Assembly (NCBI RefSeq): GCF_021390595.1
Contig: NZ_JAJEJR010000002.1
Coordinates: 186,001 to 250,000, forward strand
DNA from: Paraburkholderia sp. HP33-1
Lineage (GTDB): Bacteria > Pseudomonadota > Gammaproteobacteria > Burkholderiales > Burkholderiaceae
Reading direction: 5' to 3'
Length of the DNA stretch: 64,000 bases
The notes under the pieces are model-generated. The model searched no databases. It worked only from the letters and a program-made list of their open reading frames with translations, and had not been told where the DNA came from. A program made the translations under genes and the position numbers. This document shows positions 25,989 through 35,033 of the stretch, one piece after another. Every line of letters starts with the position of its first letter. Within the stretch, counting starts at the first letter, position 1.

Positions 25989-26195
25989 GGCAGTTATTGT
26001 TCTTCGGGACGACGTGCGGGAGATCCAGACTGGCAGAAGAATAACGGATTGGGACTGAATATGGATCGCCCGGTCGTGCGCGTGATGTCGTCGCGCGTAC
26101 CGGATCACGCTAACGGCTTACCGGCAGGTGTGCACAAACGTTCAAGACTGAGCGCGCCGTGTCGTCGATCATGAGCGGCTCAACGAGGAGTCAAC

Positions 26196-26603
26196 ATGTT
26201 CGATACCAAAGTGGCGCTGATCGTGCGCACTGATCTCGCGGTTTGGCAGAAGCTCAATGTGGTCGCGTTTCTCGCAACCGGCGTCGCGGCCGCGGCGCCC
26301 GAAGCTCTGGGCGAGCCCTACGAGGATGCCGCCGGGCACCGCTACGGCCGCATGCTCGGCCAGCCAATGATGGTGTTCGCCGCCGATCGGTCCGGTTTGC
26401 AGAGCGCGCATCGGCAGGCGCTGTCGCGCGAACTCAGGATCGTGCCGTACGTGCACGCGATGTTTTCGACGGGGCATGACGCCGCGAACCGCGAGGTCTT
26501 TCGCGCCGACGATGCGGCAAATCTCGACCTCGTCGGTCTCGCATTGCACGGACCGAAGAAAGCCGTCGATAAGGCCGTGAAAGGTTTGATCTTGCACGAA
26601 TGA
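26196..26603 (+). CDS. DUF2000-family protein
   Basis: 135 residues. The family pattern is visible: TKVALIVRTDLAVWQKLNV at the start, GRMLGQPMMVFAADR in the centre, and a C-terminal LDLVGLALHGPKKAVDKAV. DUF2000 proteins have a Bit1/peptidyl-tRNA-hydrolase-like fold and no firmly known reaction. GAGGAG precedes the ATG. It stands alone between the hydrolase gene and the phc promoter region. Confidence 0.82.
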   Translation: MFDTKVALIVRTDLAVWQKLNVVAFLATGVAAAAPEALGEPYEDAAGHRYGRMLGQPMMVFAADRSGLQSAHRQALSRELRIVPYVHAMFSTGHDAANREVFRADDAANLDLVGLALHGPKKAVDKAVKGLILHE

Positions 26604-26823
26604 GTCGACGAGTGCGCGAGCCGCTCGATGGTCGGGCGGTACTCGCGCCCGCGCACAGAGAGAAATAAGTTTGCTGCGCCGGACGTGAATTGCTATAAAA
26701 CAAAGAAAAATTATTCGGCGAATGCACGGTGCATCAAAGTCGAGTAACCGGGATAATCCAATTGGCATAGGCCCAGGACGCGCGCGTATCGCAACTCCGT
26801 AATAGGGGATTCTTTTGCCGGCG

Positions 26824-26839
26824 TGGCAATACGACTGCA
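26824..26839 (+). promoter_or_regulatory. Sigma-54-like -24/-12 match
   Basis: TGGCAATACGACTGCA fits TGGCAYR-N4-TTGCA with the correct 10-base GG-to-GC gap. It lies about 340 bases before phcB, so a long leader would be needed. A weak candidate. Confidence 0.25.
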
Positions 26840-27165
26840 AGTCTTTGTCGAGAAACGAATTATTGGCGATTGCGCGGCGCGGTCGCGAAGTCGTTTCAAA
26901 TGGTTATTTTCGAAAGAGGCTTTCTAAAGCCCGGACGTGCTCGCAAGCAAAACTTGCGCATACGTTTCATCCCGAATTTAACCTCGATCAGAATTGGACG
27001 TGTTGATGTTACACTGCAACCCGCTGGAGCCATTCTGGCAAAAGGCTTTAGTGTTTCCAGCTCAACTGTGGTTTGAAGCACGTCCACGACTTGTCGCTGG
27101 TGTCGTGCGTGCGGCAGCCATTCGCTGGACATCTCCAACACCCTGCTGCGTTCCCGGATTCCTCA

Positions 27166-27177
27166 GGTACTTGTACC
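27166..27177 (+). promoter_or_regulatory. GGTAC-TT-GTACC dyad at the phcB start
   Basis: A perfect inverted repeat ends at the base before the GTG start codon, where an SD sequence would be expected. A shorter GGTA-CT-TACC dyad lies at 41530-41539, before the second phcB. It could be a protein site or a small RNA hairpin. Confidence 0.35.
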
Positions 27178-28569
27178 GTGTACTCTCAAACGCAAATCGA
27201 CCCGGTGGTCAGCTTCCGTAACTCTCAGCGCGAGCATGTGCGTGGGAAGATCATCAACCTCCAGAGAAAGTCTTTGGTCATGGAGGTCTATAACCCCTAC
27301 TCCATTGTGCAGGTCAGCGAGGTGTTAAGCGAGCTGAGCGTGCGCATGGGCACCAGGAATGCCTATTTCGGCAAGGCCGTGGTGGTGAGCCTGGTGAACA
27401 CCGGTCTCACCGCGGTGGTTTCTCTGGCACTGCTCGACGAGTGGCGCGAGCTTAGCGTTCTGCCCAATGAAGCGAACTCGGTCGGACGAGAAGCAGAACT
27501 CTTTATTAGCGACTGGGACGCGCGCTTCAATATCAGGCGCGACTATCAGATCGTCGTGAACGAGATGCGCGCATTCCTGTCGGAAGTGTCGCGCTGGGTC
27601 GAACAGGTCGATCTGACCGAGAGTTTGCCGAAGACCGAAGGAGGCAGGCTGCGCGAGGACCTGTTCTACGAGCTCGCCACGCCGATCATGCTCAAGATCA
27701 AGTTCTTCCTCGACCGCCTCGAGGAAGAGGCCGAACGCGTCGACGCCGAAATCGCGTCAGTGCATCGCACGTATGCGCAATCGGCATTGCATCCGTTGCT
27801 GCTGCGCGCGCCGTTTGTCTATCGCACGTTCACGAAGCCGCTCGGCTATGCCGGCGACTACGAGATGGTCAACCAGATCCTCAGCGATCCGCAGCAGGGA
27901 CCGACCACCTATTTCCAGATCGTCAATGCCGCGTTCCTGCAGGCGGCGGTCGCAACCGCGCACCGCAACCGCATCACGCTGCTGTTCGACTTTCTGACGC
28001 GTCAGGCCGAAGCAGCGCGCGCGGCCGGCAGACCGTTCCGCATCCTCAACGTCGGTTGCGGCCCCGCTTTCGAGATCCAGCGCTTCGTGCGTGAATATCC
28101 GCATCCGGAGCTGCTGTCGTTCGAACTGGTCGACTTCAGCGAGGAAACGCTGGCGTTTACGAAGGGCGCAATCGAAAGCTCGGCGCGCGCCGCGGGCCAC
28201 AAAGTATCGGTGGTCATGGTGCATCAGTCGGTGCACGAACTGCTCAAGCGTAAGATTTCATCGGACCCCTCTGCGCGGGAATTCGACGCGGTGTACTGCG
28301 CGGGCCTGTTCGACTATCTGTCGGACAAGGTCTGCGCGCGCCTTCTGAGTTACTTCGCCGCTCGCACGCGAGCTGGCGGCCAGCTGCTGGTCACCAACGT
28401 CCATTTGGCGAATCCGGAGAAGTACGGAATGGAGCATCTGCTCGAGTGGTATCTGATCTATCGGAACGAGAGCGGCATGAGCTCGCTGCTTCCCCCCAAC
28501 TCCACTGACCAGAAGCTCTACGTCGACGAGACCGGGGTGAATGTGTTCGCCGAAGCCACGATCCTCTGA
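27178..28569 (+). CDS. phcB: PhcB-like SAM-dependent methyltransferase (quorum-signal synthase)
   Basis: 463 residues (about 51 kDa, as for Ralstonia PhcB). Residues 1-85 form a PilZ-like beta-rich domain (HVRGKIINLQRKSLVMEVYN). A helical linker follows, then a class I methyltransferase domain with motif I RILNVGCGPAFEIQRFV. GTG 27178 is taken as the start because the second copy begins identically (MYSxTQIDPVV). In Ralstonia PhcB makes methyl 3-hydroxymyristate or 3-hydroxypalmitate, the signal sensed by PhcS. It is first in the order phcB-S-R-Q, which fixes the assignment. The acyl chain of the signal here is unknown. Confidence 0.88.
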   Translation: MYSQTQIDPVVSFRNSQREHVRGKIINLQRKSLVMEVYNPYSIVQVSEVLSELSVRMGTRNAYFGKAVVVSLVNTGLTAVVSLALLDEWRELSVLPNEANSVGREAELFISDWDARFNIRRDYQIVVNEMRAFLSEVSRWVEQVDLTESLPKTEGGRLREDLFYELATPIMLKIKFFLDRLEEEAERVDAEIASVHRTYAQSALHPLLLRAPFVYRTFTKPLGYAGDYEMVNQILSDPQQGPTTYFQIVNAAFLQAAVATAHRNRITLLFDFLTRQAEAARAAGRPFRILNVGCGPAFEIQRFVREYPHPELLSFELVDFSEETLAFTKGAIESSARAAGHKVSVVMVHQSVHELLKRKISSDPSAREFDAVYCAGLFDYLSDKVCARLLSYFAARTRAGGQLLVTNVHLANPEKYGMEHLLEWYLIYRNESGMSSLLPPNSTDQKLYVDETGVNVFAEATIL

Positions 28570-28590
28570 AACCGTGTCGACATACCTGTC

Positions 28591-29946
28591 ATGACTATCA
28601 GTCCCCTGCAGAGCGGCTATCAAACCGAGCTGGCCGATTTTCGCGTCGCGTTCAGCCGTGGCGGCGCGTGCACTGCCATCGCGCTCGTGCTGCTCGGCGT
28701 GGGATTGGATTACGCGCAGTATCCGCAATATCAAACGTCTTTCGCGTTCGCGCGTCTGCTCGTGTCGTTGATGATCGGCGGTATCGTGGCCTTGCTCGAT
28801 ACCGACATGGGGCGGCGGCTTGCCTCATGGCTGACGCTGTCGTGGCTGCTGCTGCCGCAGGTGATGATTTCGTGGATGATCTGGCGCACCGATGGTGTGC
28901 TGTCGCCCTACTACATGGGCCTGAACCTGGCGATTTTCGCGTCCGGCATTGCGTTGCCGTTTGGCTTGTGGCAAAACCTCGTGTTCGGCGTGCTATCGTG
29001 CTTTCTGTATCTGCTTGCCTGCCTGCTGCCTCCGCATGGCGGCGTGCCGCTCGACACGATGAGCGTCAATGTCCTGCTGCTTCTGTTCGCCGCTGCCGCG
29101 AGTGCCGTCTACACGTTCTTCAACGAACGCGTGCGCTTCATGCTGTTTCGTCTGAAGGCCGAAGTGTCCGAGAAAAACGCGGAGATCTCCGCGAAGAACG
29201 CCGAGCTCGAAGTGATCAATCGTCAGTTGGTCGACATCAAGGGCAAACTGCTGCAACAGGAAAAAATGGCGGCAATCGGTACGCTCGCCGCAGGCCTGCT
29301 GCATGAAGTGAATAACCCGGTGAACTTCTGCCTGATGGCAATCGAGGTTGCGCTGGAAGAGCCGATCTCGAAGAAGGAGCCGACACTGCAGGAATGTCTG
29401 GTCGACGCGCGGCAGGGCATGCAGCGCATCCAGCACATCGTGTCGGATCTGAAGACTTTCGCGTATCGCAAGCCCGGTGCCGAGGCGGAGCTGGGTACGC
29501 CGTTCATGTTCGAAAAGGCGCTCGAATCCGCGATCCGGCTCGTCGGGCATGAATTGCGCGGCGTCACCGTGACGCGTGAGTTGCCCGCGGATACGCTGGT
29601 GCAGGGCGACGAGGCGGCCATCATCGGTGTGCTGATCAACCTGCTGTCGAATGCGGTATTGGCAATGCGCAAGGCGGGCACGCCCGCGCCGACGATTCAC
29701 ATCAACGTGAGATGGACGGAAGAGCGCCTGCATGTGAAGGTAAAAGACAACGGGCCGGGCATCGCGCCGGAGAATCTCCCGCGCGTGTTCGAGCCGTTCT
29801 TTACCACCCGAGAAGTGGGACAGGGCCTGGGCCTTGGGCTGTCGATCAGCTATGCGGTGATCGAGCGCCACGGCGGTCTGCTGTTCGCTGAGAGCGAGCT
29901 GGGAAGTTGGGCGGCATTCAGTTTCGATCTGTCGCCCGCCCTCTGA
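28591..29946 (+). CDS. phcS: PhcS-like membrane sensor histidine kinase
   Basis: 451 residues. The N-terminal ~180 residues hold about six membrane helices with short loops and no large periplasmic domain. A coiled coil (about 185-225, KAEVSEKNAEISAKNAELEV) leads to the dimerisation domain, with His238 in LLHEVNNPVN. The ATPase domain has the N box NLLSNAVLAM, DNGPGIAPENLP and GLGLGLSISYAV. In Ralstonia PhcS senses the PhcB-made hydroxy ester. It is 21 bases downstream of phcB. Confidence 0.9.
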   Translation: MTISPLQSGYQTELADFRVAFSRGGACTAIALVLLGVGLDYAQYPQYQTSFAFARLLVSLMIGGIVALLDTDMGRRLASWLTLSWLLLPQVMISWMIWRTDGVLSPYYMGLNLAIFASGIALPFGLWQNLVFGVLSCFLYLLACLLPPHGGVPLDTMSVNVLLLLFAAAASAVYTFFNERVRFMLFRLKAEVSEKNAEISAKNAELEVINRQLVDIKGKLLQQEKMAAIGTLAAGLLHEVNNPVNFCLMAIEVALEEPISKKEPTLQECLVDARQGMQRIQHIVSDLKTFAYRKPGAEAELGTPFMFEKALESAIRLVGHELRGVTVTRELPADTLVQGDEAAIIGVLINLLSNAVLAMRKAGTPAPTIHINVRWTEERLHVKVKDNGPGIAPENLPRVFEPFFTTREVGQGLGLGLSISYAVIERHGGLLFAESELGSWAAFSFDLSPAL

Positions 29947-29954
29947 GAAACATC

Positions 29955-31076
29955 ATGAATGACATCCGACAGACACAACCCACGCTTCTCTACGTCGATG
30001 ACGAAGAGTTGGCGTGCAAATATTTCGCGCGCACCGTCGGTGCGGATTACGAGGTCCTGCTTGCGACGAGCAGCGACGAGGCAATCGCGATCCTGGAACA
30101 GGACAATTCCCGCATCGCGGTGCTGGTTACGGACTTCCGCATGCCGGGGCGCAATGGTGGTGACCTGCTGCGCCAGGTGGCGCTGGAATATCCGCACATC
30201 GTGCGCATTCTGGTCACCGCTTATGCAGACGTCGAGATGCTATTGCAGACGGTCAACACCGGCGAGGTGTTCCGCATTCTCGAAAAGCCGCTGAAGCCGG
30301 CGGCGGTCCGCGAGACGTTGCAACTCGCGTTCGAGCGCTCCCACGAACGCGCGATGCAGAATCAGCGCCTGATTGCCATCGACGAAACCCTCGCGTTTCT
30401 CGCGCACGAATTGAATACGCCGCTCGCGGCGATCGCGTTGAACGCGCACAGTATCGAAGATCGCACGGACGCGCAGCGCGATGCGGACGGCGAAATTCTC
30501 GGCGCCGCCAAATCGATGCGCGAGAGCGCGCAGTACTGCATGGCGGTGGTGTCGTCGTTCTGGCGCTCGGTCCACAACGGGCGCCGGCAACAGGAGGACA
30601 ACGAGGCACGCATCGAGAGCACCGCGCAAGGGCTGATCTCGGCGTTGCTCGATACGTATCCGTTTACGACGGCGCAGCGCTCGTGGGTGCAGGTCGAGGT
30701 CGACAGCGACTTTCCGGTGGTCACGCAACCGAATTGCGTGGCGCTCGTGCTGTCGTCGCTGTTGTCCAACGCGCTGCGCGCGCTCGCGGATGTGCCGTCG
30801 CCGTCGGTGCGCTTTACCGTGACGACGGAACCCCACCCGAGTATTTGCATCTGCGACAACGGGCCGGGGATTCCGATCGAGATCAAAGACCGCCTGTTGA
30901 CGGACCCGATTACAACGCACGCGAAATCCGGGGGGAACGGTTTGGGCCTGATTCTATGCAACCGTGTCATGCAGTCCTGTGGCGGCGGACTCAGGATCGA
31001 GTCCACGCCGGGGGGAGGCACCGCCGTCGTGCTGGATTTCCCTCATATCAAAGGTCGAACGCACAGGAGTTGTTGA
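29955..31076 (+). CDS. phcR: PhcR-like response regulator with a histidine-kinase output domain
   Basis: 373 residues. The receiver domain (about 1-130) has acidic pair DDEE and phospho-acceptor Asp60 in VTDFRMPGRNG. Instead of a DNA-binding domain it carries a kinase-type module: His151 in FLAHELNTPLAAIA, then CDNGPGIPIEIKDRLL and GGNGLGLILCNRVMQS. This RR-HK architecture is the hallmark of PhcR. The start at 29955 is 8 bases after phcS. Its stop overlaps the phcQ start (TGATG), and its last codons (CACAGGAGT) also encode the phcQ ribosome site. Confidence 0.9.
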   Translation: MNDIRQTQPTLLYVDDEELACKYFARTVGADYEVLLATSSDEAIAILEQDNSRIAVLVTDFRMPGRNGGDLLRQVALEYPHIVRILVTAYADVEMLLQTVNTGEVFRILEKPLKPAAVRETLQLAFERSHERAMQNQRLIAIDETLAFLAHELNTPLAAIALNAHSIEDRTDAQRDADGEILGAAKSMRESAQYCMAVVSSFWRSVHNGRRQQEDNEARIESTAQGLISALLDTYPFTTAQRSWVQVEVDSDFPVVTQPNCVALVLSSLLSNALRALADVPSPSVRFTVTTEPHPSICICDNGPGIPIEIKDRLLTDPITTHAKSGGNGLGLILCNRVMQSCGGGLRIESTPGGGTAVVLDFPHIKGRTHRSC

Positions 31077-32077
31077 TGAACCAAGCAAAAGCTACAGAGG
31101 AGTTGGCGCCGGCGATCATCTTCGTCGATGACGAACCTACCGCCGTAAAGTACTTCCAGCGTGCCATCGCAAGCCTGGCGCCGGTCCTGACTGGCGGCTC
31201 GGTGGAAGAGGGCAAGGCGCTGCTCGACGAGCATGGCGACCGGGTGGGGGTCCTCGTCTCCGACCAGCGCATGCCGCGCGAGTTCGGCAACGAGCTGCTG
31301 CGCTATGCGAGCGAGCGCTATCCGCATGTCGTGCGGATCTTGACGACCGCGTATTCGGAGATCGATCAGACCGTCGAGGCTGTCAACCTGGGTCATATCC
31401 ATCGCTACATCAAGAAGCCGTGGGACATCACAGCGTTGCGCATGGAACTGAAGCAGGCGCTCGAATTGGCCGAGCTGCGCAAGGAGCGTGACACGCTTGT
31501 GCGCGAGAAGCTGTGCGTGCTGCAAAAGCAGGTCGTCGCCACGCGCGTTGGTCTGGTGCGCACGCTGTCGGCCACGCTGATCGGGCCCGAGTGCTTCCAG
31601 CCGGTCGAGACCTACCTCGCCGCGGCGGCACTCGCCGACATGCCGAACTCCGAGCCGGACTGGCTGCTGCAGGACCACTCCGATCTGATCGCGGCCGAGA
31701 GTGCCCGCAGCGGCGCGTTCGGTCATACGGTGGCGGCGCACCTCGCCACGCTGCGTAATCGCCACGGCAGTTCGACCGCGAGCGACGCGCTGACGGTGCT
31801 GGCCGGGACGCTTTCCGAGGCAGGCATCAACGTGCGGCGCGAAGACGATGGTCTCGTGTGGGACCAACCGGCCGCACTCGCGGAGTTACTCGCGGAGCCA
31901 GGCAACAACGCGGTGTCGAACGGACACGCGGCATGGCTGGCGAGCCTTCTGTGGCTCGACGGCAACGACGTTGCACTGCGACCTGTACGTGAAGGCAATG
32001 CGATCGCGTTCCGGCCGGCACAGCGCCGAAGCGAGTTCGCCGCCGATCGCCTCGCCACGTGGATCGAGCAGTTCTGA
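31076..32077 (+). CDS. phcQ: PhcQ-like response regulator
   Basis: 333 residues. The receiver domain has DDEPTAVKYFQRA, phospho-acceptor Asp63 in VSDQRMPREFG, and the T/K switch residues in LTTAYSEIDQTVEAV and IKKPWD. A coiled coil (about 118-150) and a C-terminal domain of unknown fold follow; no HTH is seen. In Ralstonia PhcQ is the fourth gene of the phc operon and strongly affects control of PhcA. The start overlaps phcR by one base. A long hairpin 54 bases beyond the stop probably ends the operon. Confidence 0.88.
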   Translation: MNQAKATEELAPAIIFVDDEPTAVKYFQRAIASLAPVLTGGSVEEGKALLDEHGDRVGVLVSDQRMPREFGNELLRYASERYPHVVRILTTAYSEIDQTVEAVNLGHIHRYIKKPWDITALRMELKQALELAELRKERDTLVREKLCVLQKQVVATRVGLVRTLSATLIGPECFQPVETYLAAAALADMPNSEPDWLLQDHSDLIAAESARSGAFGHTVAAHLATLRNRHGSSTASDALTVLAGTLSEAGINVRREDDGLVWDQPAALAELLAEPGNNAVSNGHAAWLASLLWLDGNDVALRPVREGNAIAFRPAQRRSEFAADRLATWIEQF

Positions 32078-32130
32078 TTGCTTTGCTACCAGGGCGCAGC
32101 ATCTGATGCGCCGATACTCGAATTGGCTTC

Positions 32131-32159
32131 GCGCTGCTGCCCGTCACGGCTAGCAGCGC
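32131..32159 (+). terminator. Terminator-like hairpin after phcQ
   Basis: Stem GCGCTGCT/AGCAGCGC with an inner CCGT/ACGG pairing, followed by ATTGCTG. It lies 54 bases after the phcQ stop. There is no long T-run. Confidence 0.5.
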
Positions 32160-32364
32160 ATTGCTGACAAAGGCTCGCGCTAGCCGTCCCGACTTCAGTC
32201 GTTCCCCCCTTCAAGCTGTATTCGTCGCAGCGATCTCATTGACGGCAGACCCGACGTCGCCGGGTCTGCCAACCCCATCCCATCGCAGCACACCTCATTC
32301 CGGCGCGGCATTTCATGTCGATGAGATACACCCTTTCGCATTCAAGGGGACGGGCTTACGGAAA

Positions 32365-32383
32365 CGTTCATTAAAACTTTCAT
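32365..32383 (+). promoter_or_regulatory. Pho-box-like sequence
   Basis: CGTTCATTAAAACTTTCAT resembles the PhoB site CTGTCATAAAACTGTCAT but has one extra spacer base and one or two mismatches per half. It lies 107 bases before a phosphoesterase gene, where phosphate control would make sense. Weak. Confidence 0.3.
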
Positions 32384-32489
32384 GTCATAAAAGGGGAACA
32401 TTGCCGCTCGATAATCCGGCAGCGTAAAAAAACACGGATCTGTTCCATTCGGGCGGAAAACTCGCATTCAAGTCAACAGGGGACTCACA

Positions 32490-34814
32490 ATGTCGGTCAG
32501 TTCAGCACCACGCGCCAGTCTGATTCTCACTTCAATCGCGGCAGCCTGCGTTCTCGCAGCCTGCGGCGGCTCCAATCACAACGACACGGCGAGCACGACG
32601 TATTCGGGCGTCGTGACCGCTTCCAACTTCGTGGCGGGCGGCACGTCCGGTAATCCGACCGTCGCCGCGGGCTACTATGCCGGCGTGACCGTCTGCCTCG
32701 ATACGAACGGCAACGGCAAGTGCGATTCGGGTGAAGCGAGCACGACGACCGACAGCAAAGGCCACTTCTCGCTGCAATCGAGCGCGAGCGGTCAGCTGAT
32801 CGCCGACATCAGCACGAAGGCAACCAACACGGCAAGCGGCTCGGCTGTCGCGAGCCACCTGATCCTGCGCGCTTCGGCTGCTCAGATCGCCGACCAGGGC
32901 GCGTCGAACATCGTGATCAGCCCGATGTCGACGGAAGTGCAGCGTCTCGTCGAAGCGAACGGCACGAGCTACGCCACTGAGAAGGCCAACGTCGCGTCGC
33001 GCTTGAGCGTGCCGGCACTCGGCGCATCGTCGGTGACGGTGAGCGCCGCCGACGCGCTCGGCGACGTGAACAATCTGTCGGGCGTCGAGCAGCAGGCCGT
33101 GCTGTTCGAAGACAACCAGCTCGCGAACCGCTATACGTACGCGACGACCAAGCTCGATCGCGGCGACATGTACCCGGACAACCTGGCGGTGGCGGGCGGT
33201 GATCCGTCGATCGTCGGCGTATCGGGCGTGACCGCATTGACTGCCGTGAAGTCGACGCAGACGCAAGCGCCGATCACGTACGCACAGTCGCAGCAGGCCG
33301 CGTTCAACGTCGAAGGCATTCCGCGTTACGACAACGTGTTCGTGATCATGCTCGAAAACCACAGCGTGGGTGCGGTCACGGGTACGCCGGGTATTCTCGG
33401 TTCGTCGAGCGCGCCGTATATCAACACGTTCCTGAGCAGCAACGCGCAGTTCACGACCTACTACGCGACCGGCAACCCGAGCGAGCCGAACTACACGGCA
33501 CTCGGCGGCGCGGATGACTGGGGCATCGTCGACGACAGCTGGTGGGGCTGCGGCGCGGGCACGACCGGCGCAAACGCACCGACCGACGTGGCTTTCGCAG
33601 GCGGTACCGCTTCGGACGGCGCACCGCTCGTCGCGACCGGCGCACTGCCGCCGCAGGACGCCACCCATCTGTCGAACTTCACGAACGCGGCCTGCTCCTC
33701 GACTGGCTCGGTAGCCAATCACAACATAACGAGCCAGCCAAGCCTGTTCACTCTGCTGTCAAAGGCCGGCATGACCTGGCGCACTTATAGTGAATCGATG
33801 AACCCGGGCCAGGACCCGCGCTCCGACAGCATCGCCGACACCGCGGTCAGCGCTACCTACACTGGCCCTGGCGCCAGCGGCAGCGCTTTCACCATCCCGA
33901 ACGGTCTGTACAAGACCAAGCATCACCCGGGCATGGCCTATCAGGATGTGCGCAACCTGCCGGAGTTCCACTCCGACAACCGTACGATCTTCGGTACGCA
34001 GTACGACGCTACCGCCCTCGCACAATCGCAGGCCTATTCGATTCCGACCGGCTACAACTATGACCAGTTCAGCACCGACCTCGCGAACGGCGACGTGGGT
34101 AACCTGAACTTCATCATGCCGGACCAGTGTGACGACATGCACGGCTTTAGCAGCGGCGATCCGTCGTGCCTGGGCGGCAGCACCGCGATCGTGCAGCGCG
34201 GCGACGACTACGTGCGTCAGGTGGTCGCCAAGATCCAGGCTTCGCCGATCTGGACCAACCCGAACCGCAAGGTCGCGATCGTCGTGATGTTCGATGAAGG
34301 TGAAGGCAGCTCGACCTCGTGCTGCGGCTGGAACCCGGTCACGTCGAACGTGAACCAGGCACCGCTGTCGTATGCGAACGGCAAGTACACGCCGCTCACG
34401 ACGACGCTGTACTACCAGGGCAACCATGGTCACGGCAACTCGATCTTCGGTGTCGCGACGAACCAGGCGAACCCGAACGTGGTGGACAGCGACGAGTACA
34501 GCCACTTCTCGTTCGTGCGCACGCTGCAGGACATGTTCCAGATTGGCGACCCGCAGCAGCCGAACACGTACCTCGCTCGTGCGAAGTACACGGAATCGTT
34601 CATCGCGGCGAACATCGCGAACCTGCCGGAACTCGCGGGCAGCGCGGATACGCACTTTGATTCGGTCCGTCCGATGAACCACGCGTACATCACGCCGGCG
34701 ACCTACACGCAGAAGCTGAACGCGGTCGACGTGACGAGCACGTCGCTGGCATCGCGTGGCCCTGGCCCCGACGCGACCCAGACCAACATCTGGTCGTTGA
34801 AGTCGGCGAAGTAA
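32490..34814 (+). CDS. Phosphoesterase lipoprotein with N-terminal calcium-loop domain
   Basis: 774 residues. The signal peptide ends at lipobox LAAC, then CGGSNHN. Residues ~40-250 form an extra domain that includes a calcium-type loop DTNGNGKCDSGEAST. The catalytic PF04185 phosphoesterase domain follows: VFVIMLENHSVGAVTG, YYATGNPSEPNYTALGG, NFIMPDQCDDMHG and the metal-site region VVMFDEGEGSST, then GNHGHGNSI. It is longer than the phosphoesterase at 17635-19641 because of the N-terminal domain. AGGGGACTCACA precedes the ATG. Probably surface or periplasmic; substrate unknown. Confidence 0.85.
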   Translation: MSVSSAPRASLILTSIAAACVLAACGGSNHNDTASTTYSGVVTASNFVAGGTSGNPTVAAGYYAGVTVCLDTNGNGKCDSGEASTTTDSKGHFSLQSSASGQLIADISTKATNTASGSAVASHLILRASAAQIADQGASNIVISPMSTEVQRLVEANGTSYATEKANVASRLSVPALGASSVTVSAADALGDVNNLSGVEQQAVLFEDNQLANRYTYATTKLDRGDMYPDNLAVAGGDPSIVGVSGVTALTAVKSTQTQAPITYAQSQQAAFNVEGIPRYDNVFVIMLENHSVGAVTGTPGILGSSSAPYINTFLSSNAQFTTYYATGNPSEPNYTALGGADDWGIVDDSWWGCGAGTTGANAPTDVAFAGGTASDGAPLVATGALPPQDATHLSNFTNAACSSTGSVANHNITSQPSLFTLLSKAGMTWRTYSESMNPGQDPRSDSIADTAVSATYTGPGASGSAFTIPNGLYKTKHHPGMAYQDVRNLPEFHSDNRTIFGTQYDATALAQSQAYSIPTGYNYDQFSTDLANGDVGNLNFIMPDQCDDMHGFSSGDPSCLGGSTAIVQRGDDYVRQVVAKIQASPIWTNPNRKVAIVVMFDEGEGSSTSCCGWNPVTSNVNQAPLSYANGKYTPLTTTLYYQGNHGHGNSIFGVATNQANPNVVDSDEYSHFSFVRTLQDMFQIGDPQQPNTYLARAKYTESFIAANIANLPELAGSADTHFDSVRPMNHAYITPATYTQKLNAVDVTSTSLASRGPGPDATQTNIWSLKSAK

Positions 34815-34830
34815 GGAGCCGATCCGCATG

Positions 34831-34860
34831 CGATACAAGCCGGTTCGCCGCCTTGTATCG
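34831..34860. terminator. First hairpin after the phosphoesterase lipoprotein gene
   Basis: Perfect stem CGATACAAG/CTTGTATCG, 17 bases after the stop. It is followed closely by a stronger hairpin. Confidence 0.45.
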
Positions 34861-34883
34861 CGGCCAGATGCGAGAAGCGCTTG

Positions 34884-34918
34884 CTGCCGGGCCACGTATC
34901 GAGTGGCCCGGCAGTTTT
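34884..34918 (+). terminator. Rho-independent terminator
   Basis: Perfect 11-bp stem CTGCCGGGCCA/TGGCCCGGCAG with a 9-base loop, followed by TTTT. It ends the phosphoesterase lipoprotein transcript. Confidence 0.8.
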
Positions 34919-35033
34919 CCATTCCGTTCGTCCCATTGCCACGCGGCCTTAGCGGTACGCGCAGTTAGCCAGGCCCTGCACGAGGCCCAGCCAGGACCGT
35001 CCGGCAATTGGACTGACGTACCAATACATCGTC

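Larger units (their letters stand above)
26604..27177. other. Promoter region of the first phc operon
   Basis: 574 bases with lower GC than the flanking genes (for example a CTATAAAACAAAGAAAAATT stretch near 26692). No gene is supported. It includes a -24/-12-like match and a dyad touching the phcB start. Confidence 0.5.
32078..32489. other. Intergenic region after the first phc operon
   Basis: 412 bases. The first part holds the operon hairpin. The last ~120 bases are A/T-richer and carry a Pho-box-like sequence ahead of the phosphoesterase gene. Confidence 0.5.

Noticed and set aside
32532..33722. Long minus-strand frames opposite the phosphoesterase lipoprotein
   Set aside because: Composition is Arg/Val/His-rich without motifs; the + strand has a lipobox, catalytic motifs and a ribosome site.
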